From assembly GCA_017940415.1 (NCBI GenBank), contig JAGAYR010000038.1:1-61789 (forward strand): 61,789 nucleotides of DNA. The letters are read 5' to 3'. A model generated the notes under the pieces. It worked only from the letters and a program-made list of their open reading frames with translations. It was not told the origin of the DNA and searched no databases. The translations under genes and the position numbers were made by a program. Positions 43,950 to 51,563 of the stretch are shown one piece after another (positions within the stretch are counted from its first letter, which is position 1; each line of letters begins with the position of its first letter). This DNA comes from Lachnospiraceae bacterium (GTDB lineage Bacteria; Bacillota; Clostridia; Lachnospirales; Lachnospiraceae).

Positions 43950-44689
43950 GCTTTCCTCGATGCTCTTATAAGCAGAAAATCAGGTTTATGGAACAGATCT
44001 CTTTGATCCGGATATTTCTCCAGAATCTCTTCCGTGGGGAGGGGTTCAATCATCTTCTCAATGGTAAGTCCGCCCTCCACTATGGTATTTACGATGGTCG
44101 AAAACATTCTGTGATACTTCTTTACATTATCGACGAACCATACTGATTCACGCTCACCTTCGATTCCGTAATTGCTTAAGTTCGCATAGATCTTTTTTCC
44201 ATTCTCATCCCTTGTCCATCTCTCACCCGATGAAAAAGTGGTATTGATGGGATTCTCCTGAGAATAGACAAATACTCCGCCGGGATTAAGGAGATTATAA
44301 ATATTTTTGATAAGTCCGGTGAAGTCCTCGACATAATGAATTGCAAGTGAGCTTACCACCACATCAAACTTCCCGTCTATCTTGTCCAGATCCTCCATTG
44401 GCATATTCAGATAAGTGATAGCAGGATCACTGTTTTCAGCCTTGGCTACTTCCAGCATTTTTTCCGAAATATCAATACCAACCACCTTCACAGCACCCTT
44501 TTCGATAAATCCCTTGCAGTGTTCACCGAAGCCGCATCCGAGGTCAAGTACTGCCTTTCCCTTCATATCGGGAAGCAGTGAAAACAATGCGGGAATCTCG
44601 AAGAGATTGTTGGCATTACTTTCTTTTTTCCTTAATTCCTTGTAGCCCTCAAAGAAGACCACGTTGTCATAGATGTTTTGTTTTGCCAT
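43946..44689 (-). CDS. Class I SAM-dependent methyltransferase
   Basis: The 247-residue enzyme has motif I VLDLGCGFGEHCKGF (about 47-61), the acidic VVGIDIS after strand 2, MPMEDLD and DVVVSSLAIHYVEDF (motif IV). The C-terminal part (VYSQENPINTTF, HRMFSTIVNTIVEGG) resembles small-molecule methyltransferases of the UbiE/BioC type. The acceptor is not identifiable. It has a GGAGGG ribosome binding site and leads an overlapping three-gene run with the small Cys protein and the U32-like protein. Confidence 0.88.
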   Translation of the reverse strand: MAKQNIYDNVVFFEGYKELRKKESNANNLFEIPALFSLLPDMKGKAVLDLGCGFGEHCKGFIEKGAVKVVGIDISEKMLEVAKAENSDPAITYLNMPMEDLDKIDGKFDVVVSSLAIHYVEDFTGLIKNIYNLLNPGGVFVYSQENPINTTFSSGERWTRDENGKKIYANLSNYGIEGERESVWFVDNVKKYHRMFSTIVNTIVEGGLTIEKMIEPLPTEEILEKYPDQRDLFHKPDFLLIRASRKA

Positions 44690-44712
44690 TTTAATCCCTC
44701 CGATCTTTTAAA

Positions 44713-45537
44713 TCATAAAGTACTTATATGTTTCCTTCGAGAATAATCCCCGATAAAAAATCCCACTGCGACCACAAGAATTATGAACGCAGACAGAATA
44801 TCCCATACGTCGATGACCGGTTCACCGATCATTCCGGACAAAGTTATATTGACGATAAGTGTAAAGGGAACTGCCATAAGTGCTGAAATACCTGCCGCAA
44901 ACAGTTTCCTGTCCTTGAATTTCCTGAAGAGCAGATATACCGCCCACATAAAAAGGAGTGAGATGGTTGCCATGACGGCACCGATCACCATAACCGCTCT
45001 GTTGTCCACCGCAAGTCCCAGGACCACCAGATACGGGAATATAAAAACAGTTATTGATATAAGGGAAACCAAAATTCCCTTTTTTCCAAGCAGGATAAGG
45101 GGGAATGAGATTACCCATGCAAAAAGAATTGATGCCAATGTGATCTTGGACCAGGAAACGGTCCCGGATGTGGCGATATCACAGATGCAGCAAACCAGTG
45201 CCGCAATGATCATTGTAATGGAATATACGATGGAGATCACCGTATTCTTTTTAAGGTTATTTTCGTCTTTTCTCTTAAATTCGATCAGATTTTCGCTGAC
45301 CTTCTCTTCGTAGTTACTGTTCATTTCGATCCTTTCTCCGCTTAAGAGTTCGTTGACCGTAATGCCCAATATCTCGCAGAGTTCCAACATGATGGAAGAA
45401 TCGGGCATGCTTTTACCCGTTTCCCATTTTGAAACAGCCCTGTCGGTAATGTTTAATTTCTCCGCCAATTGAACCTGGGTCAAACCTTTCTCTTTTCTAC
45501 AGCCGGCAATAAATTTTCCGATTTCAACTTGATTCAC
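44713..45537 (-). CDS. XRE-family transcriptional regulator with membrane domain
   Basis: The protein starts with GTG (ribosome binding site GGAGG, 8 bases before). Residues 5-62 form a classic XRE helix-turn-helix (RKEKGLTQVQLAEKLNITDR, then AVSKWETGKSMPD). After a linker, six membrane helices (about 98-265) follow. Such membrane-tethered XRE regulators are common in Firmicutes and often control their own operon in response to envelope or ligand signals. The next gene, 23 bases downstream, is a methyltransferase. A perfect palindrome at 45582-45595 lies in its upstream region. Confidence 0.88.
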   Translation of the reverse strand: MNQVEIGKFIAGCRKEKGLTQVQLAEKLNITDRAVSKWETGKSMPDSSIMLELCEILGITVNELLSGERIEMNSNYEEKVSENLIEFKRKDENNLKKNTVISIVYSITMIIAALVCCICDIATSGTVSWSKITLASILFAWVISFPLILLGKKGILVSLISITVFIFPYLVVLGLAVDNRAVMVIGAVMATISLLFMWAVYLLFRKFKDRKLFAAGISALMAVPFTLIVNITLSGMIGEPVIDVWDILSAFIILVVAVGFFIGDYSRRKHISTL

Positions 45538-45581
45538 GAAATTTGCCTCCTTTCAGGCAATACTTTATGGCCGTGACCCCG

Positions 45582-45595
45582 GTTTGTATACAAAC
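45582..45595. promoter_or_regulatory. Perfect 14-base palindrome, possible operator
   Basis: GTTTGTATACAAAC is its own reverse complement and lies 45 bases before the GTG start of the XRE regulator. It could be the regulator's own operator. No clear promoter boxes were placed around it. Confidence 0.45.
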
Positions 45596-45673
45596 TGTCG
45601 GTAGAAATAGCGGTATCAACCGCCGGTAGAGTCAGGATTTACACGAAACATCCTATATTATATCAAAAAAAGA

Positions 45674-45704
45674 CGAAAAAAAGGCCCCGAATAATCGAGG
45701 CCTT
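45674..45704 (-). terminator. Rho-independent terminator of fba
   Basis: On the minus strand AAGGCCTCGA pairs with TCGGGGCCTT across TTAT and is followed by seven T, 24 bases past the fba stop. Confidence 0.93.
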
Positions 45705-45728
45705 AGTTTCATACAGTTGTTTCGTTTA

Positions 45729-46697
45729 TCAGATCTTGTGATCGGATCCGAGAACGTTAACGATCTTGTGAGCAACCATATCCTTAACAGCCTGACGAGC
45801 GGGCTTGAGATACTGACGAGGATCGAAGTGATCGGGATGCTCTACGAAATACTTACGGATGTTAGCAGTCATTGCAAGACGGATATCGGAGTCGATATTA
45901 ATCTTACATACAGCAAGCTTAGCAGCCTCACGAAGCTGATCTTCGGGGATACCGATAGCATCAGGCATGTTTCCGCCGTACTGGTTAACCATCTTAACGA
46001 ATTCCTGAGGAACTGAAGATGATCCGTGAAGAACGATAGGGAATCCGGGAAGTCTCTTGATGCACTCCTCGAGAACGTCGAAACGAAGCGGAGGGGGAAC
46101 AAGGATGCCGTCAGCGTTTCTGGTGCACTGAGCAGCGGTGAATTTATAAGCGCCGTGGCTGGTTCCGATAGCGATAGCAAGGGAGTCGCATCCGGTTCTG
46201 TCTACGAACTCTTCTACTTCTTCGGGTCTGGTGTAAGCTTCCTTACCTGCCTCAACCTGAACCTCATCCTCGATACCTGCAAGAGTTCCGAGCTCAGCCT
46301 CAACTACTACGCCGTGATCGTGAGCATACTCAACTACCTGCTTGGTAAGAGCGATGTTGTCCTCGAAAGACTTTGAAGAAGCGTCGATCATAACGGAAGT
46401 GAATCCGCCATCGATACAGGACTTGCAAAGCTCGAAGCTGTCGCCGTGATCAAGGTGAAGAGCGATGGGAATCTGAGGATTCTCAATAACTGCTGCCTCA
46501 ACCATCTTTACAAGATAGGTGTGGTTAGCATAAGCTCTAGCTCCCTTGGAAACCTGAAGGATAACAGGGCTCTCAAGCTCTCCAGCAGCTTCGGTGATAC
46601 CCTGTACGATCTCCATGTTGTTGACGTTGAAAGCACCGACTGCGTATCCGCCGTCATAAGCTTTCTTGAACATCTCTTTCGTTGTTACCAATGCCAT
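45729..46697 (-). CDS. fba: Class II fructose-1,6-bisphosphate aldolase
   Basis: The zinc-dependent aldolase of glycolysis and gluconeogenesis is shown by GAFNVNNMEIVQGI, the zinc-binding ALHLDHGDSFE (His/Asp pair), EAELGTLAGIED, AIGTSHGAYKF and LHGSSSVPQEF, over 322 residues. Codon use is strongly biased toward a few codons, as expected for an abundant enzyme. An AAGGAGG site and a good promoter precede it, and it has its own terminator, so it is monocistronic. Confidence 0.97.
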   Translation of the reverse strand: MALVTTKEMFKKAYDGGYAVGAFNVNNMEIVQGITEAAGELESPVILQVSKGARAYANHTYLVKMVEAAVIENPQIPIALHLDHGDSFELCKSCIDGGFTSVMIDASSKSFEDNIALTKQVVEYAHDHGVVVEAELGTLAGIEDEVQVEAGKEAYTRPEEVEEFVDRTGCDSLAIAIGTSHGAYKFTAAQCTRNADGILVPPPLRFDVLEECIKRLPGFPIVLHGSSSVPQEFVKMVNQYGGNMPDAIGIPEDQLREAAKLAVCKINIDSDIRLAMTANIRKYFVEHPDHFDPRQYLKPARQAVKDMVAHKIVNVLGSDHKI

Positions 46698-46751
46698 AAC
46701 GAAAAACCTCCTTAAAAATGTATGGGTTTACGAAAAGACTCGCATGAATTA

Positions 46752-46780
46752 ATAATAATTTGTTGAGGGTTTTAAGTCAA
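46752..46780 (-). promoter_or_regulatory. Promoter of fba
   Basis: On the minus strand TTGACT (46775-46780), a 17-base spacer and TATTAT (46752-46757) give a strong housekeeping promoter about 50 bases before the start codon. Just upstream, GGCT-AAAA-AGCC followed by TTTATTTTATT (46783-46800) may be a weak terminator for the thioesterase gene. Confidence 0.8.
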
Positions 46781-46849
46781 TAAAATAAAGGCTTTTTAGC
46801 CATTATTTAAGCCTGTTTTCAGGACGTTATGTAAACCAAGATGACACTG

Positions 46850-47266
46850 TCACCCAATCAGATTTTCTATAGTCTCATACAGCTCCGGAAAGTCCTGTTT
46901 CATCCTCACCGGTCTGCCTTCCCTATTCAGAAAAGCATGCATGGAAGTGGCGGTAAAGACCACCGCTCCATCTTCATTTCTCATCTCATATGCAAACTTG
47001 AGCTTAACTCCGTTAAACTCCTTAACGCTCGCCATGATCGTTATCTTATCCGAAAACGTGGTAGTCTTCTTAAAATCACAGCTCAGATTAAGGACCGGAG
47101 AGATAATGCCCGACTCTTCAAGCCTTGCATAATCCCATCCTATCTGTGACAGGAAATCAACCCTGGCTTCTTCCATCCACCTGATATAGTTGGAATGGTG
47201 GGTTATTCCCATCTTATCGGTCTCATAATACTGGACCGTATGTACGTATTCTTTTATCTCTTCCAT
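46850..47266 (-). CDS. Acyl-CoA thioesterase, YbgC/4HBT type
   Basis: The 138-residue hot-dog-fold protein has the YbgC/4HBT motif YYETDKMGITHHSNYIRWME (residues 14-33), with the catalytic Asp17 and the GITHHSNY loop, followed by the long helix. It hydrolyses acyl-CoA or acyl-carrier thioesters; the chain is unknown. It starts 15 bases after the LUD gene, so the LUD protein, the thioesterase and perhaps the FeS sensor share a transcript. Confidence 0.88.
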   Translation of the reverse strand: MEEIKEYVHTVQYYETDKMGITHHSNYIRWMEEARVDFLSQIGWDYARLEESGIISPVLNLSCDFKKTTTFSDKITIMASVKEFNGVKLKFAYEMRNEDGAVVFTATSMHAFLNREGRPVRMKQDFPELYETIENLIG

Positions 47267-47281
47267 CGTAAATAACTCTCC

Positions 47282-47911
47282 TCAGAATCCCAAAGAATCA
47301 TTTACAAGGATAACATGGATCCTGCCTTCGTGTCTTGAATATCTGGTGATAAGGAACTGACAGCAGATGGTATCGGGAGATTTGCAGTTCATGCATGATC
47401 CCGTTTTGGTGCAAGGAGTATTAAGTCCGAAACGCTGGGCATTAATGGGAGCTGCCACGTTTCTGGCTCTCTTCATGGCAGTGTCCACATCGGGACATAC
47501 CTTGTTCATTCCGACGATCACAAGGACATGCTTAGGCCCCTGAGCAATTGCGGATACCCTGTTGGAGTTGCCGTCAATGTTGACCATTACTCCGTCTTCC
47601 GTCATGGCATTCGCTGATGTCAAAAAGAAATCGGCATCGTAAGCCGCAAGCATTGCAGCCCTCTTATCCTCTGCATTATCTCTGTCAATAAAATTATAGT
47701 CACCCTCCTTGAGAGCTTCCACAAGTCCAATCTCATGTGCGCTCATGGCACCGCCCATGGTAACCGAAGACTTCTCGGGAATCAGCTCCAGCGCAAGTCT
47801 CAAAGCATCCTCCCTGTTATCGGCGTAATATCCTTTCATATTACGGGATTCCAGCCCCTTGATAACCTTCTGTGCAAGCAGTCGGTTTCTTTTTTCGATA
47901 TTTTCGTTCAT
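47282..47911 (-). CDS. LUD-domain (LutC/YkgG-like) protein
   Basis: From the ATG at 47911 (GGAGGT site, 5 bases before) the 209-residue protein has the LUD fold: SSVTMGGAMSAHEIGLVEAL, the Asp in DADFFLTSANAMTEDGVMVN and GPKHVLVIVGMNKV. Near the end a cysteine cluster CTKTGSCMNCKSPDTICC suggests metal or Fe-S binding. LUD proteins work in lactate utilisation or as Fe-S-linked electron handling factors. No lutA or lutB is adjacent; the next gene upstream is the hydrogenase-like c-di-GMP sensor, 27 bases away. Confidence 0.85.
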   Translation of the reverse strand: MNENIEKRNRLLAQKVIKGLESRNMKGYYADNREDALRLALELIPEKSSVTMGGAMSAHEIGLVEALKEGDYNFIDRDNAEDKRAAMLAAYDADFFLTSANAMTEDGVMVNIDGNSNRVSAIAQGPKHVLVIVGMNKVCPDVDTAMKRARNVAAPINAQRFGLNTPCTKTGSCMNCKSPDTICCQFLITRYSRHEGRIHVILVNDSLGF

Positions 47912-47938
47912 AAGTACCTCCACACATCCCCTACACGA

Positions 47939-50533
47939 TCAATTTACACCCGGCACGAAACGGATCGCCTCATCCGCAGACAAAGGTTTACTGAAATAGT
48001 AACCCTGAATGGTATCAGCGCCGAATTCCCTGAGACGAGTATACTGCCATTTCTCCTCTACACCTTCGATGGTCATCTCTTTATCCAGATGATGTACAAG
48101 TCTGATAACGTCATTGATGAACGCATCTTTTCCGTCTATCAGATAATTGTCTACCAGAGACTTATCCAGCTTGATGGTATCAACCGGTATATATGTCAGA
48201 TAACCAAGAGACGAATAACCCGTTCCGAAATCGTCCATGAGAAGCCTTATTCCAAGCTCTTTAAATCTCCTGAACAACGATTCAACCTGTGAGGAACGGT
48301 CAAGGAAGATTCCCTCCGTGATCTCCACCTCTACATACTTCGAAGGAATGTCATACTTCTTAAGCAGCTCTTCCAGATAATCAACATATCCTGTATCACT
48401 TAACTGATTACTGGAGAAGTTGACCGATACAGGATGAAGTTCATATCCTGCATCTCTCCACTCGGCCAGCTGACGGATAACAAGCTCGGTGGTCATGCGT
48501 CCGATACGCCATATCCATCCGTGTTTTTCCGCGATGGGTATGAATTTGGCCGGACCGAATCCCGGCTCTTTCATTCTGATAAGTGCCTCAAATCCGCAGA
48601 GTTTAACGGACTGCGCATCAACCTTGGGCTGATAGACCAGATAGAAACCGTCATTTTCAAATGCATCGACTATCTTCTCACGGATCAGCTTCTCTTCCCT
48701 TGCCTTCTCCTGAAGTATCTCACTGTAGAAAACAGTACGGTCATATCCGAGCTTCTTGGCTTCACGCATGGCTTCCTCGGCATGATTGATATTCTCTTCC
48801 GTGCTGAGACTGCCGTCGGAATTAGATACACCGAGACATGCAGATAACTGAAGCTCTATACTTCCCAGACGGAAAGGCTGTTCAAAGACACCTCGTATCA
48901 TATCCAGGAATGGATGTTTCTCCGTCATAGGTTCGGGCAATGCGATCAGATATTCATCACCGCCATACCTTGCAAGAAGCCAGCCTTTATCCTTGGCAAG
49001 CTGAAGCAGTCCCACAGCCGCATTCATCAGGATCTGGTCTGCAAGCTCATGTCCGTATGTGGAATTGATTCCCTTGAAGCCGTCAATATCTGCCATAACA
49101 AAGGAAGCATTTTTCCAATAGTCGGCATTAATGATAAGAAGATCCATGGCATAAGATCTGTTGTAGATGCCGAGAAGCTCATCATGCTGAGCATTGTATA
49201 TAAGGCTCTTATGCTCGGTTTCTATTGCATTCTTCAGATAGTGAACACAGTTATCACGACTGTTGAATCCGTTAAAGATAGCCGTCGCCATATCCTTACA
49301 GGTGTTGTATCCGCAGGATCCGCAATTGATGCAGCGTGATTCGGGAGTTGCCTTATCCATGGTAAGGAAAATATTATCAAGTTCATCTTCGTTAGGAATC
49401 TTGATAGCACACTTAGAGGAAAGATCCGTGTAGCTGCGCATATAATCGGACAACTGAAGATTCGCAAACTGCTCATTAAGTTTTTCAAGACGCTGCTCGG
49501 GAAGAAGCGACTTGGACATTGCAGTGTCACCGTCTTCTTTTTTCAGACCCTCACGTATCTTCAGGAGATTAAAGAGGGCCTTGTCCGTGGATGCAAGCTC
49601 GGGCTCGGTTCCGGTACCACACAGGCACCCGTCCTTGCAGTTAAGTGCGTCGATAAACAGGAAAGGATTATCCTTGCCGGTCAGGAACGAGGACTGCTTC
49701 CTGAGATATTCATACATCTGCTTCTCGCCTTCGATCTGGCGGATAAAAGCACCGTCTCCCATGAACCACTTCACATGCTCTTTAAGGCCGCCGGGCATGG
49801 GGTAAATGGAACCGAGACCGTACTCGATCTCGTCATTTACGGACTCTCCGTAGATCGAACGCTCTCTGACAACCTTCATGAGATGACTGAAGGTGACATT
49901 GTAATCAACAAGGCCCGAATTCTCCGGATCGTCTATCTCTAGTTTCTTGGCAATACAGGGACTTATGAAAGCAAAACGGTCCGTAATGCCCATTTCTTTT
50001 CTCGCATAAATAGCCGCACACATAAGCGGACTCTGCACAGGGAAAAGCTTGGGAAGAAGTTCGGGGAGATATTTTTCGATATAAGTAACGACTGCGGGAC
50101 AGGGCTGTGAAATACCGCCCGTAAAGCCGTTCTCTTTGATATATTTGATATAACCCCAGGTGGAGATGTCGGCTCCGAAGGCAACATTAATGATGTGCCT
50201 TACACCAAGAGCCTTAAGGCCGCCGAGTACTTTCTCATATTCATCGGGGTAATTTGCACGAAATGAAGGTGCCACCAGAATCGAGATTTCTTTTCCCGAT
50301 GCCAGGTCATCCAAAAATGCATCGGTATCATCACAGAACTCTCTTGCACCGTGTTCACAAACATCAAAACAAGCGCCACATCCCACACATTTTGAAGGAT
50401 CGACGTTTATTCTGGAATTTCCGGTCTTCTCGGAATTAGCAGAAATGCAGGCTCCCATTGCACTGCATACGGCAATGCACTTGTTACAGCCTACGCATTT
50501 TTCATTTGTATAGACCAGACCTTTAGTCATCAT
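47939..50533 (-). CDS. Fe-S/[FeFe]-hydrogenase-like sensor fused to GGDEF and EAL domains
   Basis: The 864-residue protein joins a redox or H2 sensor to c-di-GMP turnover. Two ferredoxin motifs (Cys13/16/19/23 and Cys49/52/55/59) precede an H-cluster-like domain (about 80-330) with the three cysteine sites SQPCPAVV (Cys145), ISPCIAKK (Cys193) and NCKDGCLCGTG (Cys299, Cys303). A further Fe-S motif follows (Cys401/404/407/412), then GGDEF (about 440-605; GGDEY at 524-528) and EAL (about 615-860; EAL 649-651, DDFG 767-770, EGVE 823-826), all with catalytic residues in place. L1 lacks one cysteine of catalytic hydrogenases, as in sensory group C. No Shine-Dalgarno site is seen before the ATG. Confidence 0.92.
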   Translation of the reverse strand: MMTKGLVYTNEKCVGCNKCIAVCSAMGACISANSEKTGNSRINVDPSKCVGCGACFDVCEHGAREFCDDTDAFLDDLASGKEISILVAPSFRANYPDEYEKVLGGLKALGVRHIINVAFGADISTWGYIKYIKENGFTGGISQPCPAVVTYIEKYLPELLPKLFPVQSPLMCAAIYARKEMGITDRFAFISPCIAKKLEIDDPENSGLVDYNVTFSHLMKVVRERSIYGESVNDEIEYGLGSIYPMPGGLKEHVKWFMGDGAFIRQIEGEKQMYEYLRKQSSFLTGKDNPFLFIDALNCKDGCLCGTGTEPELASTDKALFNLLKIREGLKKEDGDTAMSKSLLPEQRLEKLNEQFANLQLSDYMRSYTDLSSKCAIKIPNEDELDNIFLTMDKATPESRCINCGSCGYNTCKDMATAIFNGFNSRDNCVHYLKNAIETEHKSLIYNAQHDELLGIYNRSYAMDLLIINADYWKNASFVMADIDGFKGINSTYGHELADQILMNAAVGLLQLAKDKGWLLARYGGDEYLIALPEPMTEKHPFLDMIRGVFEQPFRLGSIELQLSACLGVSNSDGSLSTEENINHAEEAMREAKKLGYDRTVFYSEILQEKAREEKLIREKIVDAFENDGFYLVYQPKVDAQSVKLCGFEALIRMKEPGFGPAKFIPIAEKHGWIWRIGRMTTELVIRQLAEWRDAGYELHPVSVNFSSNQLSDTGYVDYLEELLKKYDIPSKYVEVEITEGIFLDRSSQVESLFRRFKELGIRLLMDDFGTGYSSLGYLTYIPVDTIKLDKSLVDNYLIDGKDAFINDVIRLVHHLDKEMTIEGVEEKWQYTRLREFGADTIQGYYFSKPLSADEAIRFVPGVN

Positions 50534-50556
50534 AAGTAACAGTGAAACCTATTTGT

Positions 50557-50584
50557 GGAAAACATTTTTCCGAAGCTAATTATA
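50557..50584 (-). promoter_or_regulatory. -10 box and leader hairpin of the hydrogenase-like sensor gene
   Basis: A TATAAT (50579-50584) with a TT before it but no good -35 box is followed by a small hairpin GGAAAA-ATG-TTTTCC (50557-50571). The rest of the leader to the ATG at 50533 has no ribosome binding site. Confidence 0.45.
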
Positions 50585-50600
50585 ACTCATATATTCACAT

Positions 50601-50640
50601 AAAAAAATAAGGATAGGAATTTCTCCCTCCTTATTTTTTT
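50601..50640. terminator. Bidirectional hairpin terminator
   Basis: AAAAAAATAAGGA and TCCTTATTTTTTT flank a 14-base loop, so runs of T follow the stem on both strands. On the minus strand it closes the transcript of the HAD gene and the lipoprotein remnant. Confidence 0.8.
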
Positions 50641-50851
50641 ATAAAATCCATCGTATCGGTCCATGCTCTGCTCAAAACGCATCTCGGTGTAGCCCCCGTT
50701 AAACATATAGTCCAAGCAATCCGCATATACAAGATCAAATCCCTTCTTCACAGCCGGTGCAGATCATAGCAAACACTAAAAGAAGCGATGCCATGATAAG
50801 CGCAAAGTGTTTTTTCCTGCCGGACCGGGTATTGTTTTCTTTTCCGTTCAT
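50641..50851 (-). pseudogene. Remnant of a small lipoprotein gene, frame-broken
   Basis: From the ATG at 50851 (GGGTGG site) 38 codons give a basic start, a hydrophobic segment (FALIMASLLLVFAMICTGC) with a proper lipobox, then EEGI and TGA at 50735-50737. Straight after, a different frame continues with FDLVYADCLDYMFNGGY and MRFEQSMDRYDGFYKKI, ending in the terminator region. This looks like a lipoprotein whose signal and body are now in different frames, with most of the body deleted. The 339-base gap 50534-50872 holds this remnant, the terminator and the leader of the sensor gene. Confidence 0.65.
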
Positions 50852-50872
50852 AATAAATCCACCCAAGTATAT

Positions 50873-51547
50873 TTATATGTACTTGAAAATATCCATCTGT
50901 TTATCGGCACGATCAAATTCATCAAGTATAGCGCAGGGAATGTGAGGTTCATAAGCCATGTGATGAAACCAGGTACACTGCACCGGATGCATTCCCGCAT
51001 CCCTTGCCGCATAAAGTTCCCTCGATCCGCCGTCTCCCACATACATACATTCATCTGCCTTTAATCCAAGCCGGTCCGTCATGCGCGAGAACATTTCGGG
51101 ATTGGGTTTACAGATCCCCTGTTCGTACGAGATAAGCGCTGCGTCAAAATAGGGAAAAAGCCTGCTTTCTCTTATAAAATCCCTTTCATCCGAAAAGGTA
51201 TTTGTAATAAGACCGATCTTAAGATTTCTTTTCTTCAGTTCATCCAGCATCTCAAAGGTTGCATCCGGAATGCCGTTAAAAGTATCCGTAAGGCTGTCTA
51301 TTCTTCCCTGTGCCGCAAGTTTTACTTTTTCTTCCGTAAATACCCCGAGCTTTTTGAGAACAACCTCAAGTCCTTCTTCGATGGTATATGTTCCGATGCT
51401 TCTGGCATCTTCGATGGTATGCCATTCTTTTCTGAAAAGAACCGGATCCGCCCCCACATCAGCAGCTATATGTTCGCCGAAATACGTTCTCCCTTCGAAC
51501 AGAGAAACCAGTGTTTCAAACATATCAAAGATCACTGCTTTAATCAT
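50873..51547 (-). CDS. HAD-family hydrolase
   Basis: The 224-residue phosphatase-like protein has motif I FDMFETL (Asp8 and the unusual Phe-Glu in place of the common DGT), motif II LITNTFS, a lysine in CKPNPEMFSRM and motif III/IV YVGDGGSRELYAA. The cap (about 20-95) is helical, as in subfamily IA (haloacid dehalogenase and phosphoglycolate phosphatase). The substrate is unknown. It is 16 bases after the DNA methyltransferase gene. Confidence 0.88.
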   Translation of the reverse strand: MIKAVIFDMFETLVSLFEGRTYFGEHIAADVGADPVLFRKEWHTIEDARSIGTYTIEEGLEVVLKKLGVFTEEKVKLAAQGRIDSLTDTFNGIPDATFEMLDELKKRNLKIGLITNTFSDERDFIRESRLFPYFDAALISYEQGICKPNPEMFSRMTDRLGLKADECMYVGDGGSRELYAARDAGMHPVQCTWFHHMAYEPHIPCAILDEFDRADKQMDIFKYI

Positions 51548-51563
51548 TTCGCATTCCTTTCGA

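Noticed and set aside
47939-50533. Catalytic [FeFe]-hydrogenase
   Set aside because: The L1 motif has CPAVV instead of TSCCPxW, a signalling output is fused in the same chain, and no maturation or electron-bifurcating partner is adjacent.
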